Source: Actinoallomurus purpureus | GTDB lineage: Bacteria; Actinomycetota; Actinomycetes; Streptosporangiales; Streptosporangiaceae | NCBI RefSeq assembly: GCF_024055795.1 | Contig: NZ_JAMXMY010000017.1 | Coordinates: 124,001-188,000 of the forward strand | DNA: 64,000 bases | Reading direction: 5' to 3' | Part shown: positions 16,108-25,151 of the stretch, in pieces | Numbering within the stretch: the first letter of the stretch is position 1 | How the letters are laid out: each line of letters opens with the position of its first letter | Position numbers and translations under genes: made by a program | The notes under the pieces: model-generated | Told to the model about the DNA's origin: nothing | What the model saw: only the letters and a program-made list of their open reading frames with translations | Database searches by the model: none

Positions 16108-17784
16108 TCAGGGCTCCTGGCCGGCCGGGAGCTCCTCGGCCGGCGGCGACGGCAGGCGCGGATAGTGCAGGTCGAAGGCCGGCCGCTCGGAGCGGATCCT
16201 CGGGATGGAGGTGAAGTTGTGCCGCGGCGGCGGGCATGAGGTCGCCCACTCGAGGGAGTTGCCGAAGCCCCAGGGGTCGTCGACGCCGACGCGCGGCGCC
16301 GTCCGCGCGGTGATGTACACGTTGTAGATGAACACGAGCGTGGACAGCCCCAGGAGGAACGCGCCGAGGCTGGAGACGAGGTTGAGCGTGGCGAACTGCC
16401 GTGCGTAGTCGGCGACCCGCCGCTGCATCCCGTCGGCCCCGAGCCAATGCTGGACGAGGAACGTCGTGTGGAATCCGACGAACAGCATCCAGAAGTGGAT
16501 CTTTCCGAGCCGGTCGTTGAGCATCTTCCCGGTCATCTTCGGCCACCAGAAGTAGAACCCGGCGAACATCGCGAAGACGACGGTCCCGAAGACCACGTAG
16601 TGGAAGTGCGCGACGACGAAGTACGAGTCGGTGACCTGGAAGTCCAGCGGCGGCGAGGCGAGGATGACGCCGGTCAGGCCCCCGAACAGGAAGGTCACGA
16701 GGAACCCGATGGACCACAGCATCGGTGCCTCGAAGGACAGGTGTCCCCGCCACATCGTGCCGACCCAATTGAAGAACTTCACCCCGGTCGGGATCGCGAT
16801 CAGGAATGACATGAAGGAGAAGAACGGCAGCAGTACCTGGCCGGTGGCGAACATGTGGTGCGCCCAGACGGCCATCGACAGGCCGGTGATCGCGATGGTG
16901 GCGCCGACCATGCCGATGTACCCGAACAGGGGCTTGCGGCTGAACACCGGGATCACCTCGGTGATGATCCCGAAGAACGGCAGCGCGATGATGTACACCT
17001 CGGGATGGCCGAAGAACCAGAACAGGTGCTGCCAGAGCATGGCGCCGCCGTACTGGGGATCGAACACGTGCGCGCCGAGCTTCCGGTCGGCCTCGAGGAC
17101 CAGCAGCGCGGCGGCCAGGATCGGAAAGGCCATCAGCACGAGGATGCTGGTGAACAGGACGTTCCACGTGAAGATCGGCATCCGGAACATCGTCATGCCC
17201 GGCGCCCGCATACCGATGATCGTCGTGATGAAGTTGACCGCGGTCAGGATGGTGCCCATGCCGGACAGGACCAGCCCCATGATCCATAGATCCCCGCCGG
17301 TGCCAGGCGATCTGACGACGCTGTTCAGCGGCGCGTAGGCGGTCCAGCCGAAGCTCGCCGGGCCGCTGGGCACGAAGGTCGACGACAGGACGAGCAGCCC
17401 GCCGAACAGGAACAGCCAGTAGCTCAGCATGTTCATGCGCGGGAACGCGACGTCCGGCGACCCGATCTGCAGCGGCATGATCACGTTCGCGAACCCGGCG
17501 AACAACGGGGTCGCGAACAGCAGCAGCATGAGGGTCCCGTGCACCGTGAACAGCACGTTGTACTGCTCGTTGCTCATCAGCTGCAGCCTCGGCCGCGCCA
17601 GCTCGGCGCGGATGAGCATCGCCATGAGGCCGGCGACCAGGAAAAAGAAGAACGAGGTCGCCAGGTAGAGATAACCGATCACCTTGTGATCGGTCGACGT
17701 CACCCATGATTCGAGAATCCGCCCCTTCTCACGGGGCCGGGACCGCTCTGCCGCGGCCGGGGGCGTTCGACCGAGTAGGACCAT
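16108..17784 (-). CDS. ctaD: Cytochrome c oxidase subunit I
   Basis: 558 residues from ATG 17784, with GGGAG 5 nt before it. Twelve or so hydrophobic segments. Haem-copper features: [16 protein letters not shown] (low-spin haem His), [18 protein letters not shown] (Cu-B His with cross-linked Tyr), [10 protein letters not shown] (two Cu-B His), and [19 protein letters not shown] (haem His pair). It is the proton-pumping core subunit of aa3-type oxidase. No ctaC, ctaE, qcr or ctaF gene is next to it, so it is a stand-alone copy, perhaps a second CtaD used under particular conditions. The convergent SDR gene ends 115 nt away. Confidence 0.93.
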   Translation of the reverse strand: MVLLGRTPPAAAERSRPREKGRILESWVTSTDHKVIGYLYLATSFFFFLVAGLMAMLIRAELARPRLQLMSNEQYNVLFTVHGTLMLLLFATPLFAGFANVIMPLQIGSPDVAFPRMNMLSYWLFLFGGLLVLSSTFVPSGPASFGWTAYAPLNSVVRSPGTGGDLWIMGLVLSGMGTILTAVNFITTIIGMRAPGMTMFRMPIFTWNVLFTSILVLMAFPILAAALLVLEADRKLGAHVFDPQYGGAMLWQHLFWFFGHPEVYIIALPFFGIITEVIPVFSRKPLFGYIGMVGATIAITGLSMAVWAHHMFATGQVLLPFFSFMSFLIAIPTGVKFFNWVGTMWRGHLSFEAPMLWSIGFLVTFLFGGLTGVILASPPLDFQVTDSYFVVAHFHYVVFGTVVFAMFAGFYFWWPKMTGKMLNDRLGKIHFWMLFVGFHTTFLVQHWLGADGMQRRVADYARQFATLNLVSSLGAFLLGLSTLVFIYNVYITARTAPRVGVDDPWGFGNSLEWATSCPPPRHNFTSIPRIRSERPAFDLHYPRLPSPPAEELPAGQEP

Positions 17785-17986
17785 GAGGTCTCCCTGCCCT
17801 GAGGGCATCGCCGCAATCCACTATTCGCCGTCGTGCCGCCATGCGCAAGAGCAGCGCTAGATGTCCACATGTGGCCCCGAGTTCCCAATTCTTGCATCTA
17901 TTTCATAACGTCTCTTGATTCACACGTGCCCCACCGAAATCCTCGCGTCGCGGCGTCCCCCACGCCGCTCACGAAAGGACTGGTGG

Positions 17987-20002
17987 ATGTCCCGAGACGG
18001 ACGACGTCGTCGCGTGCTGACGGCCGCGGCCCTGGCACTGCCGCTCATCGCGGCGGGCCTGTCGGCCACGACGGCGCAGGCGAACGACCGGAGACCGGTC
18101 GCCGGCACCAAGCCCACCTGGGCGCGTGCCACAGCCGACCGCGGCAGGACCAATGACGAGCAGCGGCTCGACGCGCGGATCTGGCTGGCCGGCAAGGACC
18201 CCAAGGGCCTGGACGCCTACGCCCAGGCGGTCTCCACTCCCGGCAACCCGCTCTACCGCAAGTTCCTGCGCCCCGCCGACTTCAACGCCCGCTTCGCCCC
18301 CACGAACGAGCAGGTGAACGCCGTCAAGTCCTGGCTGACCTCCTCGCATCTGCAGGTGGACACCGTCGGGTCCAACGGCCACTACATCCACGTCACCGGG
18401 CGCGTCGCCCAGGCCAAGAAGGCGTTCGGAACCGACTTCCGCAACTACGCCGCCCAGAACACGGTCGTGCGGGCACCCGCGAGCGAGGCCACCGTCCCCG
18501 CCGCGGTCGCCTCGTCCGTGCTCACGATCACCGGCCTGGACACCGCCAAGCACGTCCGGGTCCACGGCGACACCCTGCCGCCGCCCGAGCCGAACTACTG
18601 GGTCGCCCAGCCGTGCGCGAAGTACTACGGACAGAAGGTGGGGACCGCGCAGCCCAAGGCATTCGGCAAGCACCAGCCCCGGGCGATGTGCGGCCTGCTG
18701 CCCAAGCAGCTGCGCGGCGCGTACGGCGCCACCGCGAGCGGGCTCACCGGCAAGGGCTCGACGGTCGCGATCGTCGACGCCTACGCCGCGCCGAAGATGC
18801 TCGAGGTCTCGAACCTCTACTCCAAGAAGTACGGTGACCGGCCGTTCGCCAAGGGCCAGTACCGCGAGGCCCTGCCCGCCACCTTCGACTACACCGAGGA
18901 ATGCGGTGCGGCCGGGTGGTACGGCGAGGAGGCGCTGGACGTCACGGCCGTGCACGCGGTGGCGCCCAAGGCCAAGGTCGTCTACGTCGGCGCGCAGAAC
19001 TGCCTCGACACCGGCCTGGACGACGCCCTCATCAAGATCGTCGACCAGCACCTGGCCGGCATCGTCAGCAACTCCTGGGGCGACCTGTCCCAGAACTACA
19101 CGCAGGCGATGATCGACGCGGAAGAGTCGATCTACAAGCAGGGCGCCATCGAGGGCATCGGCTTCTACTTCTCCACCGGCGACTGCGGCTACGAGGTCCC
19201 GAACACGCCCTGCCAGGCGCGGTACGGCGCGAACGGCTCGAAGAAGCGCCAGACGGACATGCCGGCCTCCGACCCGTGGGTGACCGCGGTCGGCGGCACG
19301 ACCCTCGCGGTCGACGGCCATGACCGGTACAAGTTCGAGACCGGCTGGAACTTCACCACCGACAGCCTGTCCAAGGACGGCAAGACGTGGGACCCGGCGC
19401 CTCCCGGCCACTACCCGGACAACTACGCGGGCGGTTCTGGTGGCGGCACCAGCGAGCTGTTCACCCAGCCCGGTTACCAGCGGGCGGTCGTGCCGTCGTC
19501 GCTGAGCCGGACGCTGCCTGACGGTACGAAGGCGGCCAAGCCGATGCGCGTCATCCCGGACATCGCGGCCGTCGCCGACTCGACGACCGGCATCCGGTAC
19601 CCGATCTGGGCGCAGCTGCCGGACGGCACGTTCGGCTACGCCGAGAGCCGCGTCGGCGGCACCAGCCTGGCCTGCCCGGTCATCGCGGGCCTGCAGGCGC
19701 TCGCCCAGCAGCGCCAGGGCGGCGCGCCGCTCGGCTTCGCCAACCCGGCGATCTACCTGCGGGCGGGCAAGGGCGTGTACCACGACGTGACCGACCACCC
19801 GCTCGGCAAGAGCCCGGTCGCGTTCGTACGGACCAACTACACCGACCCGTACGCCAAGCAGGGCCCGCTGGTCTACGTGCTGCGCACCACCGGCAACTAC
19901 GGCATCCCCAAGGGTGACGCGCTGCCCGCGGTCCGCGGCTACGACGACATCACCGGCGTCGGCACCCCAACCGCGAAGTACCTGCTGTCCTACCGATTCT
20001 GA
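17987..20002 (+). CDS. Secreted sedolisin (S53, kumamolisin-like) protease
   Basis: 671 residues from ATG 17987 after AAAGGA. A Sec or Tat-like signal peptide (MSRDGRRRRVLTAAALALPL, cut near ATTAQA) is followed by a pro-domain (LDARIWLAGKDPKGLDAYAQ to FGTDFRNYA). Catalytic residues of the S53 family are visible: Glu314 and Asp318 in GEEALDVTAVHAV, oxyanion Asp399 in STGDCGYE and nucleophile Ser560 in GGTSLACPV. Usual family sites read SGTS; here the first residue is Gly. Sedolisins work at low pH outside the cell. The C-terminal part is complete, and a strong terminator follows, so it is a single-gene unit. Confidence 0.92.
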   Translation: MSRDGRRRRVLTAAALALPLIAAGLSATTAQANDRRPVAGTKPTWARATADRGRTNDEQRLDARIWLAGKDPKGLDAYAQAVSTPGNPLYRKFLRPADFNARFAPTNEQVNAVKSWLTSSHLQVDTVGSNGHYIHVTGRVAQAKKAFGTDFRNYAAQNTVVRAPASEATVPAAVASSVLTITGLDTAKHVRVHGDTLPPPEPNYWVAQPCAKYYGQKVGTAQPKAFGKHQPRAMCGLLPKQLRGAYGATASGLTGKGSTVAIVDAYAAPKMLEVSNLYSKKYGDRPFAKGQYREALPATFDYTEECGAAGWYGEEALDVTAVHAVAPKAKVVYVGAQNCLDTGLDDALIKIVDQHLAGIVSNSWGDLSQNYTQAMIDAEESIYKQGAIEGIGFYFSTGDCGYEVPNTPCQARYGANGSKKRQTDMPASDPWVTAVGGTTLAVDGHDRYKFETGWNFTTDSLSKDGKTWDPAPPGHYPDNYAGGSGGGTSELFTQPGYQRAVVPSSLSRTLPDGTKAAKPMRVIPDIAAVADSTTGIRYPIWAQLPDGTFGYAESRVGGTSLACPVIAGLQALAQQRQGGAPLGFANPAIYLRAGKGVYHDVTDHPLGKSPVAFVRTNYTDPYAKQGPLVYVLRTTGNYGIPKGDALPAVRGYDDITGVGTPTAKYLLSYRF

Positions 20003-20030
20003 CCGTTCACAACCGGTCGTAGCCGACGGG

Positions 20031-20072
20031 CGAAAGGGGGCCGGGTGCGTTCGCGCACCCGGCCCCCTTTCG
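20031..20072 (+). terminator. Strong intrinsic-type terminator after sedolisin
   Basis: A perfect 19-bp stem (20031-20049 with 20054-20072) closes on a TTCG tetraloop, 29 nt after the stop codon. It is the clearest terminator in the window. Confidence 0.85.
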
Positions 20073-20108
20073 CGTTGCCCGGGGAGCCCGCCCTCCGGCC
20101 GTCGTGAT

Positions 20109-20675
20109 CACGACATCGAAGCCCCGCCGCCGCAAGACCGGCCGACCGCTCTCCTACTCTTCGGAACCAACCAGTCGGCGCCCGTCGACATCGCCGCCGA
20201 GCGGTACCATCGCGGACTGGCACCCTTGATCATCGCTACCGGTGGGGTCAATCGCCATAATGGCATCATCGAGGGCCGTGAGTTCCGCAGGCTCCTCATC
20301 GAGCGCGACGTCCCCGATTCGGTCATTCGATACGAAGACCAATCGGCGGACACGTGGCAGAACGTCGAGTTCTCTCGTGAATTGATACGCGAAGCATTGA
20401 GTCTGGGTTTGCAGGTCACCGCCGTCAGCAAGTGGTATCACCGCCGGGCGATCCATGTCCTGAGAACCCTGCTTCCTGAAGTCGGGCCTTTCCATGCCAT
20501 ATCGTGGGAGCCGATGTACGCGGGAGAACTGGTCACCCGTGACCGCTGGCCGGGCATTCCGGACGGCCGACGAAGGGTCATCCGCGAATGGGAGGAAGTG
20601 TCGCGCCGCCTCATTGACGGCTCCTTCCAAGCGGTCAACATCTCCGACGGCGCCTGGACGCTTTCGATGGGATGA
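20109..20675 (+). pseudogene. YdcF/DUF218-like fragment without clear start
   Basis: The frame reads RPTALLLFGTNQSAPVDIAA, then PLIIATGGVNRHNG, YEDQSADTWQNVEFSREL and a C-terminal half typical of YdcF-like DUF218 proteins (ElyC-like envelope family). The first 25-30 residues of the family, normally a helix before the first strand, are absent and no plausible ATG or GTG with a ribosome site lies in frame; the only upstream GTG is inside the sedolisin terminator. It could be a 5'-truncated gene or begin at a rare codon. GC falls toward the middle, unlike the neighbours. Confidence 0.5.
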
Positions 20676-20729
20676 GCACGCTCGCAAGCGGCTTGGAGGA
20701 GCTGGGCGACGCGTTGGGTCGCGTGCGGC

Positions 20730-22007
20730 CTACGCATTGACCGGGGGTGCCGGCCGCGAGTAGTAGACCTTGACGCTCCCGCAGCTTCTCGCCAGGCTCC
20801 GGACCGGCCCGGTCACCGGCAGCCGGACCTCGCCGAAGGGAGCGATCGAGATCAGCCCGCCGATGGGCAGGCTACGCACCATCTGCTGGGTGGCCCCCGG
20901 CGGCGGGTGCTCCCAGAGGATGCACACCACCCGCACCGCGACCGTGACGCCGTTCGTGTTCTGCAGCAGCAGGGTGTCGAAGTCCTGGAGAGGCTCGGTG
21001 AACCGGGTGCCCAGCAACCGGCGCGCGTGCAGTTCCTCAGCGGCACCCGCCGGCCGCTTCGACCGTTCCTTGTGCCGTACGGTCACCTGGACGTCGGCGA
21101 CGTCCCGGAAGCCGGGCCCGTCGAAGGCGAGGACGTCGAACCCGGCCGAGCGAGGTGGGAGGACGACCAAGCCGCGGTCACTCCCGTACGCGGTCCGGAC
21201 CGTGACGCCGGGGAGCGCATGCCCCGCCCGGTCGAGCGGGACGAACGTCAGGGTCGGCGCCGTGGCGGTGAGTCCGTAGTTGGTCATCGTGAGGACTTGG
21301 TCCATGTAACCGGATCCGCTGGTCCGACTGAAGGCGAAGGCGATCTGTGGGTCCGGGTTCGACGAAACGAGATTGACGATGACGACGCCGAACAGCAGCA
21401 CCCCGAGACCGGCGCTCGCCAGCCTGATCCATCGGCGCGCGAACCGCCGGGCCCGTTCCACCTCTGGTGGGGTGTCACGGGTCATGAACCCCTTGAGTCC
21501 CGAGGGCGGCTCGTACTCCCGCCGCAGTCGGTCGGCGATCTCGACGACCTCCGCTGCGGGGCGCGCGAGGCGTCCGGCGCGCAACGCGATCGGCGCGCCG
21601 AACCGCCGCAGGTTCGCGTGGACCTCCAGGCGGGCCGGGAGCGCCACGTCCTCCAGCGCCTGGCTGGATTCGCCGACGCGTACGACCAGCCGCTCGCCGC
21701 CTCGGCGGGCGCTCTGCTCGACCGCCGTCACGTTGGCCCACGAAAGGCGCATCTCGCACTTATGCCAGGTGATCCCGCGCGCGGTGAGGGTCAGGCCGCG
21801 CCTGGCGCGGAGTGCGGTCAGGACCGCGTTCGTCTCCAGGAACGCGATGCCGGGGATCCACAGGACCATCGGCCCTCCGGCGTCCCAGCCGAGAAACCAC
21901 CTCAGTGCGATGGCGACCGGCCAGAACACCGGCCAGAACCAAACTGCGTGGCTTCGATACGCGATCCGCTGCTCATCCTGCGGTGCCGTCACTGAATTCC
22001 CGTCCAT
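20730..22007 (-). CDS. Membrane protein with PH-like domain, unknown
   Basis: 425 residues, MDGNSVTAPQDEQRIAYRSH start. One or two hydrophobic segments at about 22-62 (VWFWPVFWPVAIALRWFLGW and the next) are followed by a strand-rich, PH-like part (RRGLTLTARGITWHKCEMRL, about 69-145). A third membrane segment lies near 190-210 (LASAGLGVLLFGVVIVNLV). The extracytoplasmic C-terminal half shows TNYGLTATAPTLTFVPLD, GFDVLAFDGPGFRDVADVQV and NTNGVTVAVRVVCIL, which suggests an Ig-like beta-sandwich. I do not recognise the family. It is on its own strand between a fragment and a repeat-bearing gap. Confidence 0.75.
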   Translation of the reverse strand: MDGNSVTAPQDEQRIAYRSHAVWFWPVFWPVAIALRWFLGWDAGGPMVLWIPGIAFLETNAVLTALRARRGLTLTARGITWHKCEMRLSWANVTAVEQSARRGGERLVVRVGESSQALEDVALPARLEVHANLRRFGAPIALRAGRLARPAAEVVEIADRLRREYEPPSGLKGFMTRDTPPEVERARRFARRWIRLASAGLGVLLFGVVIVNLVSSNPDPQIAFAFSRTSGSGYMDQVLTMTNYGLTATAPTLTFVPLDRAGHALPGVTVRTAYGSDRGLVVLPPRSAGFDVLAFDGPGFRDVADVQVTVRHKERSKRPAGAAEELHARRLLGTRFTEPLQDFDTLLLQNTNGVTVAVRVVCILWEHPPPGATQQMVRSLPIGGLISIAPFGEVRLPVTGPVRSLARSCGSVKVYYSRPAPPVNA

Positions 22008-22475
22008 CGTTCCCGCCCCGACTCAGCGGCGAAGATCATAAAGCCGGATGTGTCGGGACCGCGCGAATATCGCGGGCCGAGGCCGGAACCGGCCTCGGCC
22101 ACTGGGAGTGGCACCGACTTCGCGCATCCAGACTCGCCGGTACAGTCCCGGGTATCTCGGTCTCGGAGGGTGAACGCGTCCGCTGTCGTGGGCGGCCTGG
22201 TTCGGGCTGGGGCGGGCGTAACGCTCTGTGAAGCCACCAGGACTGGCTCCTTTATCGGGACGAACCACCCGGCAGCGCGAGCTTTCGCCGAGCCTTATGC
22301 CCGGCCCTCCGGCGACGCCCGCGTCGCCGCCGAGCTCTCCGGACAGCACTGGTCCGAACTCGGCGGACACATCAACCAGCTCTTCGACACCGACCAGTTC
22401 ACCGGAACTGCGACCGCTTAGAGCCCGCGCGGATAGGTCACAGTGCGGTCGCGGTGGGATGCCCACGTTGCCATC
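22008..22475. other. 468-nt gap with dispersed repeat
   Basis: No convincing gene. A plus-strand frame of 123 codons (22050-22421) and an opposed minus frame both exist, but neither has a ribosome site or known family. The clearest content is a 101-nt segment (22210-22310) that recurs at 62288-62388. Confidence 0.5.
22210..22310 (-). repeat. Dispersed 101-nt repeat, copy A
   Basis: On the minus strand it aligns without gaps to 62288-62388, with 76 of 101 positions equal. Best kept blocks are GGGCCGGGC, AAGGCTCGG/GAGGCTCGG, CTGCCGGG and TACGCCCGC. Both strands give partly conserved peptides (GGFTE-YAR in one direction), so it may be coding, structured RNA or a decayed mobile unit. Confidence 0.6.
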
Positions 22476-23414
22476 TCAGCCCGGCGTCCAGCGACGGAGT
22501 TTCTCGGGGTTGCGCACTACCCAGATGTGCTTGATCCGGTCGCCCGCGACGTCGAAGGCGAACACCGTCACGGTGACGCCGTCTTGCTGAGCCACCAGGC
22601 CGGGCTGACCGTTGACCGTACGCTCCAGCAACGTCATATTGCCGGGCCTCCGGCGGGCGAGTTCGACCCAGGCGTGCGCGATCTGCTCGCCGCCTTCGAT
22701 GGGGTGCAGGAAGGTCATGGCGCGGCCGCCGCCGTCGCCGATCGCCGTGGCGTCGGGGTCGAGCAGGCCGATGAGGGCGTCGATGTCCTTGGCTTCCCAT
22801 GCCTGCTTGAAGTCCCTGACGATGCCGGCGCGCTGGGCTGCCGGAGTCACGGAAGGCTGCGAGGCCCGGATGCGGCGGCGGGCCGAGGAGGCCAGCTGGC
22901 GGCATGCCGCCGGGGTACGGCCGACGATCTCAGCCACTTCGGCAAAGGAGTAGCGGAAGACATCGTGGAGGATGAACGCGACGCGTTCGGCCGGGGTCAT
23001 CGATTCGAGCACGACCAGGAAGGCCATGTTGACCGACTCATCCAGGGTGACTCGGTCGGCTGGGTCGACGGTGGTACCGCCCGGCCGCCCAGTGCTCGAC
23101 TCCGTACGTTCGGGCAGCGGCTCGGGGATCCATTCGCCCACGTAGGTCTCTCGCCGTGCCCGGGCGGAGTTGAGCAGGTTGAGGCAGACGCGGCCGGCGA
23201 CCGTCCTCAGCCAGGCGCCGGGGGACTCGATGGCGTCCTGCTGCTGCGGGGACATGGCGTACCAGCGGGCGTAGGTCTCCTGGACGGCATCCTCGGCCTC
23301 GGCCAGCGAGCCCAGAAGCCGGTAGGCGAGATTGATCAGCTGCCGCTGCTCGCTGATGATCACGCTGAGAGCTGGATCGAGCCGGCCGTGTCCTGGCCTG
23401 GACTGTTTGGTCAT
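22476..23414 (-). CDS. sigJ: SigJ-type ECF sigma factor with SnoaL-like tail
   Basis: 312 residues, ECF41-like layout. Region 2: SEQRQLINLAYRLLGSLAEA and DAVQETYARWYAM (about 22-55). Region 4: MTPAERVAFILHDVFRYSF and VAEIVGRTPAACRQLASSAR (about 140-185). The C-terminal extension (GIVRDFKQAWEAKDIDALIG, then TFLHPIEGGEQIAHAWVEL and DVAGDRIKHIWVVRNPEKL) is a SnoaL/NTF2-like domain, as in SigJ proteins. There it regulates the sigma factor directly instead of an anti-sigma factor. The gene is divergent from a LUD gene, which is a possible target, and a 67-nt inverted repeat lies between. Confidence 0.88.
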   Translation of the reverse strand: MTKQSRPGHGRLDPALSVIISEQRQLINLAYRLLGSLAEAEDAVQETYARWYAMSPQQQDAIESPGAWLRTVAGRVCLNLLNSARARRETYVGEWIPEPLPERTESSTGRPGGTTVDPADRVTLDESVNMAFLVVLESMTPAERVAFILHDVFRYSFAEVAEIVGRTPAACRQLASSARRRIRASQPSVTPAAQRAGIVRDFKQAWEAKDIDALIGLLDPDATAIGDGGGRAMTFLHPIEGGEQIAHAWVELARRRPGNMTLLERTVNGQPGLVAQQDGVTVTVFAFDVAGDRIKHIWVVRNPEKLRRWTPG

Positions 23415-23457
23415 GGGTGTCGCCGGCCCTCCTCGGTCTCATCGGCCCTCACCACTT

Positions 23458-23524
23458 CGACAAGACACCGCACCGGAATGTGAGGTCGGCGCCCCACCTC
23501 ACATTCCGCGGGGCGGTCTTGTCG
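23458..23524. repeat. Long inverted repeat between sigJ and LUD genes
   Basis: Arms of 29 nt (23458-23486 and 23496-23524) around a 9-nt spacer match at 24 positions. The outer 9 (CGACAAGAC/GTCTTGTCG) and the inner 12 (GGAATGTGAGGT/ACCTCACATTCC) are perfect. It lies 44 nt upstream of sigJ and 141 nt upstream of the LUD gene, so it is more like an operator or a small inserted hairpin element than a terminator. Confidence 0.8.
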
Positions 23525-23665
23525 TACCAGAAGAGACGAACACACCATCCAGCGGGCAGGAAGCTCGGGAGACACCAGGACCCGCTCCTCCGTCCCCCGC
23601 GATCGCGCTCGGACGGCACCACCTGCTCGTTATGACCCGCCACACACGACCAGCCAGGAGACACC

Positions 23666-24295
23666 ATGACGACTTCGGTTCCAGCAGCATCGTTCACTGA
23701 TCCGGCGGCCGCGCAGACCCTGGAGCGGGTGGCCGCTGCGTTGAGGGAGAACAATTTCGCCGTCGAAATCCTCGATGACGCCGCCGCCGCGCGTACCCGC
23801 GTCAGAGACCTGATTCCCGAGGGCGCCAGCGTGTTCACTGGGGCCAGCGAGACCCTCCGCCTGTCCGGCATCGATGAGGACATCAACAGCAGCGGGCGAT
23901 ACGAGTCCGTCAAGGCACGCAGCGTGACCATGGACCGCGCCACCCAATTGGCCGAGATCTGGCGGACGATCGCCTGCCCCGACGTCATTGTGGGCAGCGT
24001 CGCCGCGGTCACCGAGACCGGCTCCCTTGTGGCCGCCTCGGCCAGCGGAAGCCAGTTGGCCGGCTACTCGGGCGCCGCGGCCCGCGTGATCTGGGTCGTC
24101 GGAGCGCAGAAGGTGGTCCCTGACCTGAGCACCGCGCTGCACCGCATCGAAAACCACTGCCTCTCGCTGGAAAACGAGCGCGCCATGAAGGCCTACGGGG
24201 TGCCCAGTGCCCTCAACCGCATTCTCGTCCTCAACGCAGAACCCCACCCCGGGCGTGGCACCGTCCTGCTGCTCCGCGAAGCCATCGGATTCTGA
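23666..24295 (+). CDS. LUD-domain (LutC/YkgG-type) protein
   Basis: 209 residues; AGGAG 5-6 nt before ATG 23666. The core shows PEGASVFTGASETLRLSGID (about 51-70), an adjacent SVTMDRATQLAEIWRTIACP, VIVGSVAAVTETGSLVAAS (about 113-131) and VVGAQKVVPDLSTALHRIE (about 146-164), all typical of LUD proteins. LutC is part of the lactate-oxidation complex, but stand-alone LUD proteins in actinobacteria have no settled role. No lutA or lutB is near. Next to sigJ it may belong to a stress response. Confidence 0.85.
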   Translation: MTTSVPAASFTDPAAAQTLERVAAALRENNFAVEILDDAAAARTRVRDLIPEGASVFTGASETLRLSGIDEDINSSGRYESVKARSVTMDRATQLAEIWRTIACPDVIVGSVAAVTETGSLVAASASGSQLAGYSGAAARVIWVVGAQKVVPDLSTALHRIENHCLSLENERAMKAYGVPSALNRILVLNAEPHPGRGTVLLLREAIGF

Positions 24296-24344
24296 CACCC
24301 CCCGTCGGGCAGCGGGCCCAGATCCTCGTGCACGAGTAGCGGTG

Positions 24345-25037
24345 TCAGACCTTGACTCCCGCGCGGGTGAGCATGTGGAGCATGCCGTCGATATAGGCCG
24401 CCAGGCCGGATGCGAACTGCTCGTCGGACGGCAGCTCCACGATCTCGTCGACCAGGCTCACCACCTGCGGGAAATCCTCGGTGGGGAGCCCGTGGTAGAA
24501 ATGCCTCCGCCGCCGGCGTGCCTCGGCGCCGTCGGCCGCGTCCGCGCGGCCCCAGCGGCGTGGGACCTGATAGCCGGCGAAACCGATCGTGTAGGTGATC
24601 AGGAACCCGTAGCACCGCACCGCCAGCGGGCCGGGAATCCCCGCGTCCACCAGCCGCTGCAGAACTGCCTCCATCGCGCCTCCCACGGCGCGCCGGCTGT
24701 CGGTGATGCGCGTGGTGAGCAGCCGGACGACGCTGGGATGTTCGCGCATCATTCGAGAGAACGCGTGCGCGACGGTGTGCAACGCCTCTGCCGGCCCGGC
24801 GTCGGGTTCGTCGGGCAGGTGCATCCCGCCCAGCACCCGGTCCCCCATCGCGTCGAGGATCTCGTCCTTGTTATGGAAATACCCGTACAGCGTCATCGTG
24901 CCGACGTTCAGCTCGCCTGCGAGCCGGCGCACGGTCAGCCGGTCGAGGTCTGCTTCGTTGTCCGCGATGCGCAGGGCGACATCGATGATGCGGTCGCGCG
25001 TCAGTGAACGGTCACGCCCTCTTTGTCCCCGAGACAT
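24345..25037 (-). CDS. TetR/AcrR-family regulator
   Basis: 230 residues. DNA-binding part: LTRDRIIDVALRIADNEADL then TVRRLAGELNVGTMTLYGYF and HNKDEILDAMGDRVLGGMH (about 12-72), as in TetR/TetR_C regulators. The C-terminal half (EQFASGLAAYIDGMLHMLTR) is the ligand and dimer part. It ends on the same strand after the amidohydrolase operon, and a palindrome built from CGTAC half-sites stands just upstream of its start (25065). A similar one is present at the other end of the operon (33321), so this is the best candidate regulator of the transport operon. Confidence 0.88.
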   Translation of the reverse strand: MSRGQRGRDRSLTRDRIIDVALRIADNEADLDRLTVRRLAGELNVGTMTLYGYFHNKDEILDAMGDRVLGGMHLPDEPDAGPAEALHTVAHAFSRMMREHPSVVRLLTTRITDSRRAVGGAMEAVLQRLVDAGIPGPLAVRCYGFLITYTIGFAGYQVPRRWGRADAADGAEARRRRRHFYHGLPTEDFPQVVSLVDEIVELPSDEQFASGLAAYIDGMLHMLTRAGVKV

Positions 25038-25064
25038 GAAATCCCTTCGTAACGCCGGTCAAAG

Positions 25065-25075
25065 CGTACGGTACG
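25065..25075. promoter_or_regulatory. CGTAC-type palindrome upstream of tetR
   Basis: CGTAC-G-GTACG, 28 nt before the TetR start. Half-sites CGTAC also occur in the 15-nt palindrome at 33321-33335, though with a different spacing (1 against 3 nt). Possible TetR operator. Confidence 0.45.
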
Positions 25076-25151
25076 TCGGTGTTTCCGTCTCCGGGGTGAT
25101 CGAGCGGCCGGCGACGCGACGCGTTCGCCGCCGGCCTCGATGCGGTCTTCG

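Noticed and set aside
22050-22421. 123-codon frame in the gap before sigJ
   Set aside because: No ribosome site, no family, and it spans the dispersed repeat, in which both strands are open by composition.
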